NCBI GenBank assembly: GCA_963666535.1
Contig: OY762913.1
Location: 496,001 to 560,000, forward strand
Source: G963666535 sp963666535
GTDB taxonomy: Bacteria; Bacillota; Clostridia; Oscillospirales; Oscillospiraceae
Direction: 5' to 3'
DNA: 64,000 bases
Below are positions 1 through 6,930 of this stretch, one piece after another. Both the position numbers and the translations under genes were made by a program. The first letter of the stretch is position 1. Each line of letters opens with the position of its first letter. The notes below the pieces were generated by a model. It was not told the origin of the DNA, did not search any database, and saw only the letters and a list, made by a program, of their open reading frames with translations.

Positions 1-1
1 C

Positions 2-1126
2 GTGATGACCGAATATGGCTTTACCCCGGCTCAGTTTGGGATCCTGTGCAATATGCCCTTCCTGGCGGGAGTCCTCTTTGGGATCCTCACCGGCAATTTG
101 GGTGACCGCTACGGCATCAAGAAGATGATGACCATTGGTCTTGTGGTATTTGTTGCCGGCGCCTTTTTGCGGGCCTTTGCCGTTTCCTTTTTGCCCTTGT
201 GCGTTGCCAGCCTTATTATGGGCTACGGCATGGCAGTGCTAAATGCAAATTCCACCAAGGCAATCCGGCTCTGGTTCCCGGGAGAATCCATGGGCCCGGC
301 CATGGGCGTGTATGTCTGCGGCGCCTCCATCGGCGCTGGGATCGCGCTGAAGATAGGCGCTACCTTTGCCACTTCCCACGGCGCGTTTATGCTCTGCGGT
401 TGGCTGTCCATCGTCGCGCTGGTCGTCTGGACGGTCCTGTTTCCCTCCCACCCCAACGAGAATGCGGGAAAGAATGTGGTGGGAAAGGGCCAGTTTATGA
501 TGGTCATGAAGGATAAAAATGTCTGGATCATTTCTGTTCTGGTGTTCTTCATTTTTGCCTGCTCCACCACGGAGCAAACCTATGTCAACGCAGCGCTGTC
601 TGAACTGGGCGGCGGGGATATGGCCACGGCGTCTTCCATCGCGCTGGTCAGTACCATTGCCGTTGCAATTGGAAGCATCACCATGCCGCTGGTCTTTGCG
701 CGGTTCAAAAAATTCCGACCGGTCATGGCCGCTGTCTGCGTGTTGAACGGTTTGGTCATCGTTCTGATCTATGTGTTGCCGTTTGGCGCGGCGACCTTTG
801 GGCTGTTTATCCTGCAGGGCGCTTTCCTGGGCGCAATGCTATCGATGTCCAAAACCGCCCCCGCCCTGATGCCCGGTATCGATCCGGCCAATCTGGGTGC
901 TGTGGGCGGGGTGCAGAGCACGCTGCAAAATATCGGCTGCTGGGTGGTGGCCGGTTATATGATCGCCCCAATTTGCCAGGCGTTTTTCCCCAGCACCGTT
1001 TATAGGGCAATCTATGTGGGCGCGGCCATTTGTTCCGTGCTGGCAGCCGTTACTGTTATGTTCCTGCCCGAACTTCCTACCTCTGTGGCGGCAAAGATCA
1101 AGCAGGAGATGGAGTCTGGTAAATAG
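2..1126 (+). CDS. MFS transporter, 5' end cut by the window edge
   Basis: The 374 visible residues form about eleven hydrophobic membrane segments, so only the first segment or part of it is missing to the left. Between the first two visible segments is the MFS motif A (GNLGDRYGIKK, residues about 30-40), which defines the major facilitator fold. The central loop around residues 150-170 is basic (NENAGKNVVGKGQ), as in the cytoplasmic loop between the two six-helix halves. The overall look resembles the NarK/CynX or oxalate/formate type of carriers, but no residue seen here fixes the substrate. The in-frame GTG at position 2 is unlikely to be the real start. A hairpin follows the TAG stop. Transport function is confident; substrate is unknown. 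Confidence 0.8.
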   Translation: MMTEYGFTPAQFGILCNMPFLAGVLFGILTGNLGDRYGIKKMMTIGLVVFVAGAFLRAFAVSFLPLCVASLIMGYGMAVLNANSTKAIRLWFPGESMGPAMGVYVCGASIGAGIALKIGATFATSHGAFMLCGWLSIVALVVWTVLFPSHPNENAGKNVVGKGQFMMVMKDKNVWIISVLVFFIFACSTTEQTYVNAALSELGGGDMATASSIALVSTIAVAIGSITMPLVFARFKKFRPVMAAVCVLNGLVIVLIYVLPFGAATFGLFILQGAFLGAMLSMSKTAPALMPGIDPANLGAVGGVQSTLQNIGCWVVAGYMIAPICQAFFPSTVYRAIYVGAAICSVLAAVTVMFLPELPTSVAAKIKQEMESGK

Positions 1127-1147
1127 GGGACACCTTGGTTACAAAAC

Positions 1148-1182
1148 AGGCAAAAGGGCCGCCCATGGGCGGTCCTTTTGCC
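1148..1182. terminator. Hairpin between two convergent genes
   Basis: A 16-bp stem with one G-T pair (AGGCAAAAGG...CCTTTTGCCT) and an ATG loop. On the minus strand it is followed by a short TGTTTTG stretch, so it would best end the minus-strand small gene that starts at 1511; it may also end the MFS transcript. Confidence 0.6.
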
Positions 1183-1253
1183 TGACCGCACTATTTGCTG
1201 CGTCATTCAAAAGCCCGCTGGCGGGCTTACGTTTCTGAATCGCCCGGTCCGCA

Positions 1254-1511
1254 TTATAACAGCACAAACTGCACCACCACGGTAACCGTCATGCCAATGA
1301 TGGCAAGACTGGCGCACGCATCAAACAGACCGGACAGACACAGCCGGCGCTTTCTTCGGGGCCGCTGGACAGACGACTGGGCGCACATGGGCTCTTCCGG
1401 CAATGCAGGCGTTTCATCAACCTGGGCCAGCCGACGGCGGTATTCATTCAGATCCACCACATTCCCGGCGTGGCGAATAAAATTTCCTGTGGTGTAATAA
1501 GTTGTTTGCAT
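1254..1511 (-). CDS. Small single-span membrane protein under a LexA-box promoter
   Basis: The protein has 85 residues. The N-terminal half is polar, residues 51-57 are a strongly basic patch (RPRRKRR), and residues about 62-84 form one hydrophobic helix at the very C-terminus. The basic patch suggests the N-terminus stays in the cytoplasm. The start is set by GGAGGG 8 nt before the ATG. A near-consensus promoter lies about 100 nt upstream and carries two LexA-type boxes, so the gene is probably induced by DNA damage. Small one-span membrane proteins under LexA in Gram-positive bacteria (YneA, SosA, DivS) block cell division; this protein has no LysM domain and shows no clear sequence similarity to them, so that role is an inference from size, topology and regulation only. 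Confidence 0.75.
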   Translation of the reverse strand: MQTTYYTTGNFIRHAGNVVDLNEYRRRLAQVDETPALPEEPMCAQSSVQRPRRKRRLCLSGLFDACASLAIIGMTVTVVVQFVLL

Positions 1512-1594
1512 TGTGTGTACCCTCCGATCTCTATATGCCTATCTTATCCGCAAGCGTGTCCAAAAAACGGGACTTTAAAAACAATCGCTGTATA

Positions 1595-1641
1595 GAACCT
1601 TTGTTCGACAAAATAGTACAACATATGTTCTATTGTGTCAA
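1595..1641 (-). promoter_or_regulatory. Sigma-A promoter overlapped by two LexA boxes
   Basis: On the minus strand the -35 is TTGACA (1636-1641), the spacer 17 nt, and the -10 TACTAT (1613-1618). A perfect dyad of the Gram-positive LexA type (GAAC-N4-GTTC) covers 1595-1606, around the expected start of transcription. A second, GAACATATGTTG with one mismatch, covers 1619-1630 inside the spacer. A repressor bound at either would block RNA polymerase. Confidence 0.8.
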
Positions 1642-1686
1642 GCTATTTTTTGAAAAAAGGAACCCTGTCAGACCACAACGAAGACC

Positions 1687-1717
1687 AAAAAGCCGCCGCC
1701 CCAATTGGGCGGCGGCT
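1687..1717 (-). terminator. Terminator for ybaK transcription
   Basis: An 11-bp perfect GC stem (AGCCGCCGCCC / GGGCGGCGGCT) with an AATT loop; on the minus strand it is followed by TTTTT. It lies beyond the repeat element that now separates it from the ybaK stop codon. Confidence 0.75.
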
Positions 1718-1732
1718 GATGGCTTATTACTT

Positions 1733-1976
1733 TATATCTGCTGAACAAAACAAAAATCGAATCATAATCAATGATTCCAAGCTGTTTTTGTTTCGTTCAT
1801 GTGCAAGGTTTTGGCTGGTTTCAGCAAAAACCCTTGCACATTGGATTTGCAGCGTGTGTCTGCAAATCCAAGCAGACAGTCATCCATGTAACGGAACTGT
1901 TTTGCCGCCCAAAAGGACAGTCTCTGTCCTTTTGGCAAATGCGATACGAAAATCGCATTTGTTCAGTGGACATTAT
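1733..1976 (+). repeat. Hairpin-chain repeat, copy 1 (full length)
   Basis: About 244 bp. The left end is ATATCTGCTGAACAAA and the right end, read inward, TAATGTCCACTGAACAAA, so the termini are imperfect inverted repeats. Inside is a row of separate palindromes: H1 GAACAAAACAAAA with its complement, H2 GTGCAAGG...CCTTGCAC, H3 TTGGATTTGCAG/CTGCAAATCCAA, H4 around ACGGAACTGTTTTG, H5 AAAAGGACAG/CTGTCCTTTT, H6 AAATGCGAT/ATCGCATTT. No coding capacity is seen. Its right terminus supplies the stop codon of ybaK. Confidence 0.85.
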
Positions 1977-2452
1977 TTTGTAAGGGGCGCGAAGGTGGCG
2001 CGAATGAGCCCGGCAAGCGCCCGGGGCTCGACCTCCACCTGCGTTCCGATCTTCCCGCCGCTGACCGCAATGGCCTCGAACAGCAGGGCGCTTTCCTCAA
2101 ACACTGTTTTAAACTGCTTCTTCATACCGACGGGGGAGCAGCCGCCCCGGATATAGCCGGTCAACGGCAAAAGTTCCGCCATATGGAGCAGTTCCACCGA
2201 CTTTTCGTGTACGGCGGCTGCGGCGGCTTTCAAATCCAGCTCCTTTGCCACGGGGATGACGAAAACGAAACAGTCCTTTTTAGAGCCCCGTGTCACAAGG
2301 GTTTTGAACACCCGCTCCGCAGGCAGTCCCGTCAGACCGGCCACGGTCACGCCGTCTACTGCCACGCCCTCCTGATGTGGATAAAAATGAGGGGTATAGG
2401 AAAGCTTTTTTTGTTCTAAAATACGCATTACATTGGTCTTGCTCTCCGCCAC
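1973..2452 (-). CDS. ybaK: Cys-tRNA(Pro)/Cys-tRNA deacylase, YbaK/EbsC family
   Basis: This 159-residue protein matches the YbaK family throughout: a free-standing editing domain that hydrolyses cysteine wrongly attached to tRNA(Pro) in the cytoplasm. Family features visible are the N-terminal SKTNVMRIL, the FKTLVTRG stretch holding the catalytic lysine (residues about 48-55), the GYIRGGCSPVG loop (about 99-109) and the late SGGKIGTQVEV segment. The start is a GTG 9 nt after AAAGGCGG; the family's usual N-terminus fits this choice better than the later ATG at residue 9. The last codon and the TAA stop lie within the terminus of repeat copy 1, so the natural C-terminus was probably altered by a few residues. 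Confidence 0.92.
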   Translation of the reverse strand: MAESKTNVMRILEQKKLSYTPHFYPHQEGVAVDGVTVAGLTGLPAERVFKTLVTRGSKKDCFVFVIPVAKELDLKAAAAAVHEKSVELLHMAELLPLTGYIRGGCSPVGMKKQFKTVFEESALLFEAIAVSGGKIGTQVEVEPRALAGLIRATFAPLTK

Positions 2453-2533
2453 GCAGTTCGCCGCCTTTCTATGGAAAACGCAAATATTTTATCATAGTCA
2501 GGCAAATATTGCAAGGTGGTTCCTGGATAGTGT

Positions 2534-2562
2534 TTGCAAAACCTGAACAGGCGTGGTATACT
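2534..2562 (+). promoter_or_regulatory. Promoter of the shikimate kinase gene
   Basis: TTGCAA (2534-2539), 17-nt spacer, TATACT (2557-2562), about 30 nt upstream of the ATG at 2596. Confidence 0.75.
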
Positions 2563-2595
2563 ATACTGTCAGTTTGCATACAAAGGAGCAAGACC

Positions 2596-3102
2596 ATGGA
2601 AAACATCACACTGATTGGAATGCCGGGCTCCGGCAAAAGCACGGTGGGTATCGTGCTGGCAAAGGTGCGCGGTATGGACTTTTTGGATGTGGATCTGCTG
2701 ATCCAGCAGCGGGAGGGTGCGCTGCTGCAGGAGATTATCAATACCCGGGGCAACGAAGCGTTTTTGGACGCAGAGGAGCAGGCTGTGCGGTCGCTGGCGT
2801 GCCGGGGCTGCGTCATTGCTCCCGGCGGCAGCATAATTTGCCGCAAGGGCGGGATTGAGCATCTGAAGCAGATCAGTTTGGTCGTTTATCTCCGCCTGCC
2901 GCTGGAGGAAGTGAAGCTGCGCTTGGGCGATATCAGTGCCCGGGGCATCGCGCTGGAACAGGGGCAGACCATCGACGGCCTTTACAACAGCCGCGTACCG
3001 CTGTACGAAAAATATGCAGACTGTGTGGTGGACTGTGCCGAGCACCTCCGATTGGAGGATAGCGTCCGGGCCGTTCAACGAAAAATACAAGCTCATCTGT
3101 GA
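2596..3102 (+). CDS. aroK: Shikimate kinase
   Basis: The 168-residue protein is the size of shikimate kinases, which phosphorylate the 3-hydroxyl of shikimate with ATP on the way to chorismate and the aromatic amino acids. It begins with a Walker A loop (GMPGSGKSTVG, residues 7-17), followed by the shikimate-binding LDVDLLI segment (about 33), the RGNEAFLDAEE region (about 54), the APGGS loop (about 77) and an arginine-bearing lid (SARGIALEQGQ, about 115). The Tyr/Arg element near the end (SRVPLYEKYAD) is typical. The ATG follows AAGGAG by 8 nt; longer upstream in-frame reading runs through the promoter and is not coding. It stands alone, away from other aro genes. Confidence 0.88.
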   Translation: MENITLIGMPGSGKSTVGIVLAKVRGMDFLDVDLLIQQREGALLQEIINTRGNEAFLDAEEQAVRSLACRGCVIAPGGSIICRKGGIEHLKQISLVVYLRLPLEEVKLRLGDISARGIALEQGQTIDGLYNSRVPLYEKYADCVVDCAEHLRLEDSVRAVQRKIQAHL

Positions 3103-3201
3103 GCAAACGGGGTGGGGACACGAGCCCTGCCCGCCCCAGTCTCCGGGGAAAAGGAGACAGGCGGAATCAACGATGCTCCGCTTCACGAAAGGAAGTACTA
3201 A

Positions 3202-4923
3202 ATGACATTTCAAGAACTGGGGCTGAATGCTCCGATCCTAAAGGCTTTGACTGAGCAGGGGTATGAGACGCCCTCTCCCATCCAGCAAAAAGCCATTCCT
3301 CACGCCCTGCAGGGGCGTGACGTACTGGGCTGCGCCCAGACCGGCACGGGCAAAACCTGTGCCTTCGCAACCCCCATTCTCCAGCGCCTTGCGGCGGAAA
3401 AACCCCAGGGCCGGCCCATCCGCGCCCTAATTCTCACCCCCACGCGGGAACTGGCCCTTCAGATCCAAGAGAGTTTCGAGGCGTATGGCAAGCATCTTCC
3501 CCTGCGCTCCGTCGTAATTTTCGGCGGCGTATCCCAAAAGCCGCAGGAGGAGTCCTTGAGGCGCGGGGTGGACATTCTGGTGGCAACCCCGGGACGGCTG
3601 GGCGACCTGTATCAGCAGAAGCTGCTGGATCTGTCGAAGGTGGAGATCTTTGTGCTGGACGAGGCAGACCGCATGCTGGACATGGGCTTTATCCACGACG
3701 TGAAAAAGATTCTGCAGTGGCTGCCGGAAAAGAAGCAGACCCTGTTCTTTTCCGCCACCATGCCGCCGGAGATTACCAATCTGGTCAATTCGCTGCTCCA
3801 CGACCCCGTGAAGGTGGCGGTGGATCCCGTTTCCTCCCCGGTGGAGGTCATTGATCAATCGGTCTACTTTGTGGACCGCACCAACAAATCAAAGTTGCTG
3901 GCCCAACTGGTGAAGGAACAGAACGTGAAGAACGCGCTGGTCTTTACCCGCACCAAGCACGGCGCGAACAAGGTGGTCGGCGACCTGCTCAAGGCGGGGA
4001 TCACCGCCGTGGCCATCCACGGAAACAAATCACAGACCGCGCGTCAGCAGGCGCTGGCCGACTTCAAGGCGGGCACCGCCCAAGTGCTGGTGGCAACCGA
4101 TATTGCGGCCCGCGGCATTGACATTGAAGAACTGTCCCATGTGTTCAACTATAACCTACCGGAGGTCCCCGAGACCTATGTCCACCGCATTGGCCGTACC
4201 GGTCGTGCGGGGCACGGCGGAGTAGCCGTCGCCTTCTGTGATTTTAGTGAGAAGCCTCTTCTCAGAGATGTGGAAAAGCTCATCGGCAAAAAAGTGCCTG
4301 TCGTGGGCGAGCATAACTTCCCCATGACCGTGTTTGAGGTGGCCGTGAAGGATGCCCGCGGCCGCCTAGTAAATGCCGAGGATGCCGAGGCACGGGACGC
4401 CGCCAGGGACCGCCGCAAAGAGCGGGACGCCGCCAATAAGTCCCGGGGCACGGAGCCGCCCCACAAGGGCAAGGAGCGCCAAATGACGCAGCCGCAACCT
4501 AAGAAAGCGGCGGCCGCACCGTCCGCACCCCAAAAACGAAACAAGCACCTGCGGGAGAACACGCCAGGCACAGCGCCCCGCAGGGAAGAGCGGGGTGTGA
4601 AAAACGACTTCCGCAAACCTGACCCAATGGCCGGCGACCACGTCATGGATGCTACCGCCCGGCTGCTGGCCCCCAAGCCTAGACCCGTGAGCCAGAATAC
4701 TCCCCCCGAAAACCGCAGCAGCAACGGCCAGCGGAAGGACACGCGCGCGCCCCGTCAGGACGCGGGACGAAAGGGCCCCCGCACGCCGGAAAAGGCGGCA
4801 TCGCCCGACAAAAACCGCGAGCGCCGTCGTCCCCCCATGCCGCAGGAGCCAAACCGGCACACCAAAGACTCCACCGAGCAGGAGAGTCTGATGAAGCCTT
4901 TTTATCTCAATCGCGGCAGGTAA
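3202..4923 (+). CDS. DEAD-box ATP-dependent RNA helicase with long basic tail
   Basis: A 573-residue helicase with all motifs in order: Q motif (TPSPIQQKAI, about 27), AQTGTGKT (about 46), PTRELALQ (about 79), TPGR (about 125), DEAD (about 152), SAT (about 184), ARGID (about 301) and HRIGRTGRAG (about 329). It would unwind short RNA duplexes in ribosome assembly or mRNA decay. After residue about 395 comes a low-complexity tail rich in Lys, Arg, Pro and Ala, about 175 residues, as in RhlE/CshA-type enzymes where the tail binds RNA. The start has GGAAG 8 nt upstream. The gene is followed by a strong terminator. The exact subfamily (RhlE, CshA, DbpA) is not certain. Confidence 0.93.
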   Translation: MTFQELGLNAPILKALTEQGYETPSPIQQKAIPHALQGRDVLGCAQTGTGKTCAFATPILQRLAAEKPQGRPIRALILTPTRELALQIQESFEAYGKHLPLRSVVIFGGVSQKPQEESLRRGVDILVATPGRLGDLYQQKLLDLSKVEIFVLDEADRMLDMGFIHDVKKILQWLPEKKQTLFFSATMPPEITNLVNSLLHDPVKVAVDPVSSPVEVIDQSVYFVDRTNKSKLLAQLVKEQNVKNALVFTRTKHGANKVVGDLLKAGITAVAIHGNKSQTARQQALADFKAGTAQVLVATDIAARGIDIEELSHVFNYNLPEVPETYVHRIGRTGRAGHGGVAVAFCDFSEKPLLRDVEKLIGKKVPVVGEHNFPMTVFEVAVKDARGRLVNAEDAEARDAARDRRKERDAANKSRGTEPPHKGKERQMTQPQPKKAAAAPSAPQKRNKHLRENTPGTAPRREERGVKNDFRKPDPMAGDHVMDATARLLAPKPRPVSQNTPPENRSSNGQRKDTRAPRQDAGRKGPRTPEKAASPDKNRERRRPPMPQEPNRHTKDSTEQESLMKPFYLNRGR

Positions 4924-5001
4924 TAAAAAGCGTTCCCAGCCGCTGCAAAAGTTCGAAGGGTAAGGGCAGCAAACGACGCCCTTTATCGCTGTATGCGTAA
5001 A

Positions 5002-5037
5002 AAGCCTGACGCCGCTTAAACGGCGTCAGGCTTTTTT
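5002..5037 (+). terminator. Terminator of the DEAD-box helicase gene
   Basis: A 13-bp perfect stem (AAGCCTGACGCCG and its complement) with a 6-nt loop, followed by TTTTTT. Confidence 0.9.
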
Positions 5038-5071
5038 GCGCGCAATCATCTGCTTGAAGCTTGTCCCTATT

Positions 5072-5254
5072 TTATATTTGCTGAACAAAACAAAAGCCCA
5101 ATCATATCAATGCTTCAAGCTGCTTTTGTTTTGTTCATGACAGTCATCATTGTATCTGAAGCAGCAAAACGGAGCTGTTTTGCCGCCCAAAAGGACAGAA
5201 ACTGTCCTTTTGGCAAATGCGATACGAAAATAGCATTTGTTCAGTGGACATTAT
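5072..5254 (+). repeat. Hairpin-chain repeat, copy 2 (lacks H2 and H3)
   Basis: About 183 bp, same orientation as copy 1, with the same two ends (ATATTTGCTGAACAAA and GTTCAGTGGACATTA). H1, H4, H5 and H6 are present; the GTGCAAGG and TTGGATTTGCAG hairpins are cleanly absent. It lies between the helicase terminator and a convergent membrane-protein gene. The rest of the gap, 5255-5378, shows nothing recognisable. Confidence 0.85.
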
Positions 5255-5378
5255 TTTTTGGTCATAGCCCCCCGCAAAACGCAGGTCTGTGCTCGCGTCC
5301 ATGCATTCAACGGCGGAATCTCCTTTTAATTCCAAGGGAGATCGCCCACGCGGTATTCTTTATGTTCGCATCAGAGAA

Positions 5379-5408
5379 GTGCCTGCCATACCATCGTATC
5401 GCAGGCAC
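5379..5408 (-). terminator. Terminator of the zinc-ribbon membrane protein gene
   Basis: Stem GTGCCTGC/GCAGGCAC extended by an inner ATAC/GTAT pair, just after the minus-strand stop; followed by TTCTCT on that strand. Confidence 0.6.
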
Positions 5409-5413
5409 GTTCC

Positions 5414-5815
5414 TCAGCTTTTTTTATCGAAGCGGGCGCCACAGCTGCGGCAGGTAATGGTAATTTTTCCTTTGCCACGGGGCGCTCTTAACCTTTGGCC
5501 GCAGTTGGGGCACTTGAAATAGCAGTGCTCCTTGTCACGGCATTTGGTGCGCTGAAAGCGGAACCATTCCTGCAGCGGGCCGAACAGCGTCATAAATTTG
5601 GCGTTTTCCGCCCGGCGCCCGGCATAGTTGCGGGAAAGAATCCGGTAAAATCCCCACAAGATGGGGATGTATCCCAAATAGCCAAGAACCGGGAGGTGCA
5701 ACAGCGTACCCAGTAAATATAAGATAAAGTACAACACCAGCAGGAAAATGGACAACTGGTCGCCGCCATATCGCCCGTACATAAAACGCTGGATAAAGTT
5801 TCGAATCAAAGGCAT
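5414..5815 (-). CDS. Membrane protein with C-terminal zinc ribbon, unknown function
   Basis: A 133-residue protein. A short basic N-terminus (RNFIQRFMYGRYGGDQ) precedes two close hydrophobic helices (residues about 20-62). The cytoplasmic C-terminal part holds a CPNCG...CRSCG zinc ribbon (about 103-125), like those of rubredoxin-type or nucleic-acid-binding ribbons. The ATG at 5815 is preceded by AGGAGG at a tight 3-nt spacing; an in-frame ATG at 5830 gives five more residues but has no ribosome site of its own. I do not recognise a function. Proteins of this build are common in Clostridia as conserved hypotheticals. The gene is alone, divergent from dCMP deaminase. Confidence 0.8.
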   Translation of the reverse strand: MPLIRNFIQRFMYGRYGGDQLSIFLLVLYFILYLLGTLLHLPVLGYLGYIPILWGFYRILSRNYAGRRAENAKFMTLFGPLQEWFRFQRTKCRDKEHCYFKCPNCGQRLRAPRGKGKITITCRSCGARFDKKS

Positions 5816-5950
5816 TTGCCTCCTTGCCATCTTTAAAAGTATTTTGCATAGTAATCATAATCTCTCAGGGCCCTGCCGTCAAGAAAGCAAACGTAAACAA
5901 TATGTGAATTAATGGCTTTGCGGCATTTTGCACCGGACGAAAGGATCTTC

Positions 5951-5979
5951 TTGCGCAGGAATCAAAAAAACAGTATACT
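5951..5979 (+). promoter_or_regulatory. Promoter of the dCMP deaminase gene, upstream of repeat copy 3
   Basis: TTGCGC (5951-5956), 17-nt spacer, TATACT (5974-5979). No other promoter is seen between here and the gene, so the roughly 260-bp repeat would be part of the mRNA leader. Confidence 0.65.
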
Positions 5980-5997
5980 GTAACTATAAGATATCAT

Positions 5998-6253
5998 GTA
6001 ATGTCCACTGAACAAATGCGATTTTCGTATCGCATTTACCAAAAGGACAGTTTCTGTCCTTTTGGGCGGCAAAACAACTCCGTTTTGCTGCTTCAGATAC
6101 ATTGATGACTGTCTGTTTGGATTTGCAGACACACGCTGCAAATCCAAATTTGCAAGGGTTTTTGCTGAAATCAGCCAAAGCCCTTGCACACGAACAAAAC
6201 AAAAACGGCTTTAAATCATTGATATGATTAGGTTTTTGTTTTGTTCAGCAGAT
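5998..6253 (-). repeat. Hairpin-chain repeat, copy 3 (full length, inverted)
   Basis: About 256 bp in the opposite orientation to the other three copies. Read on the minus strand it has all six hairpin modules in the order of copy 1, with the same ends. It lies between a promoter and the ribosome site of the dCMP deaminase gene, so its hairpins should be transcribed into the 5' leader. Together with the promoter it fills the 5816-6275 gap. Confidence 0.85.
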
Positions 6254-6275
6254 ATTATGTAGGAGGCACGAGGCC

Positions 6276-6764
6276 ATGAATCGGATTGACAAGGAAACCT
6301 ATTATTTGGATATTGCTCAATCGGTGTTGGAACGCAGTACCTGTCTGCGCCGATGCTACGGCGCTATCATCGTGCGGAACGACGAGGTCATATCCACCGG
6401 CTATAACGGCGCCCCCCGCGGCCGAAAAAACTGTGTGGATCTCAATTACTGCACCCGCACTGCGCTCAACATCCCGTCCGGCGAGCGGTATGAGCTTTGC
6501 CGCTCGGTCCATGCGGAGGCAAACGCGATTATCTCCGCGGCCCGGAGCGAGCTGCTGGGTTCCACGCTTTACATGGTGTGTAAAGATCCCGCTACCAACC
6601 AGCTGATTCCCGGCTCCACCTCCTGCTCTATGTGCCGCCGGCTGATCATAAATGCCGGGATCCAAAAGGTAGTCATCCGGGAAACTGCCACAGAATACAG
6701 CGTGGTTCGGGTGGAGGATTGGATTCGCGAGGACGACTCCCTGCCCGATCTCCAAAACGTGTAA
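6276..6764 (+). CDS. comEB: dCMP deaminase, ComEB family
   Basis: The 162-residue protein is a zinc-dependent cytidylate deaminase that turns dCMP into dUMP, feeding thymidylate synthesis. The zinc and proton-shuttle site is seen as HAE in SVHAEANAI (residues about 76-84) and the paired cysteines in TSCSMCRRLI (about 117-126). The nearby GYNGAPRG (about 43-50) binds substrate. The start has AGGAGG with good spacing, just after repeat copy 3. Homologues in Bacillus carry the name ComEB because of their place in the comE operon, but no competence gene is beside it here. Confidence 0.92.
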   Translation: MNRIDKETYYLDIAQSVLERSTCLRRCYGAIIVRNDEVISTGYNGAPRGRKNCVDLNYCTRTALNIPSGERYELCRSVHAEANAIISAARSELLGSTLYMVCKDPATNQLIPGSTSCSMCRRLIINAGIQKVVIRETATEYSVVRVEDWIREDDSLPDLQNV

Positions 6765-6767
6765 CAC

Positions 6768-6804
6768 AGGCGGCGCTTTCCCCCCGGTGGAGGGCCGCCT
6801 TATT
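6768..6804 (+). terminator. Weak terminator after the dCMP deaminase gene
   Basis: AGGCGGC / GCCGCCT stem with a loose interior, followed by TATTT. Confidence 0.5.
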
Positions 6805-6838
6805 TCCTGCAAATTAGTGCGAAATTCGTCGCTTTTTC

Positions 6839-6867
6839 TTGCATTGTGCACTGGCAGCGTATAAAAT
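6839..6867 (+). promoter_or_regulatory. Promoter of the polysaccharide deacetylase gene
   Basis: TTGCAT (6839-6844), 17-nt spacer, TAAAAT (6862-6867). Confidence 0.6.
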
Positions 6868-6930
6868 AAGCATAACTTGTTTTTTGGGTGGAAGCCCCCG
6901 CTTCTTCTCTCAAAAATTGGAGATGATCGT

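Noticed and set aside
1635..2156. Plus-strand frame through repeat copy 1
   Set aside because: It reads through hairpins and into the antisense of ybaK; the same kind of frame appears in the other repeat copies because their sequence is shared.
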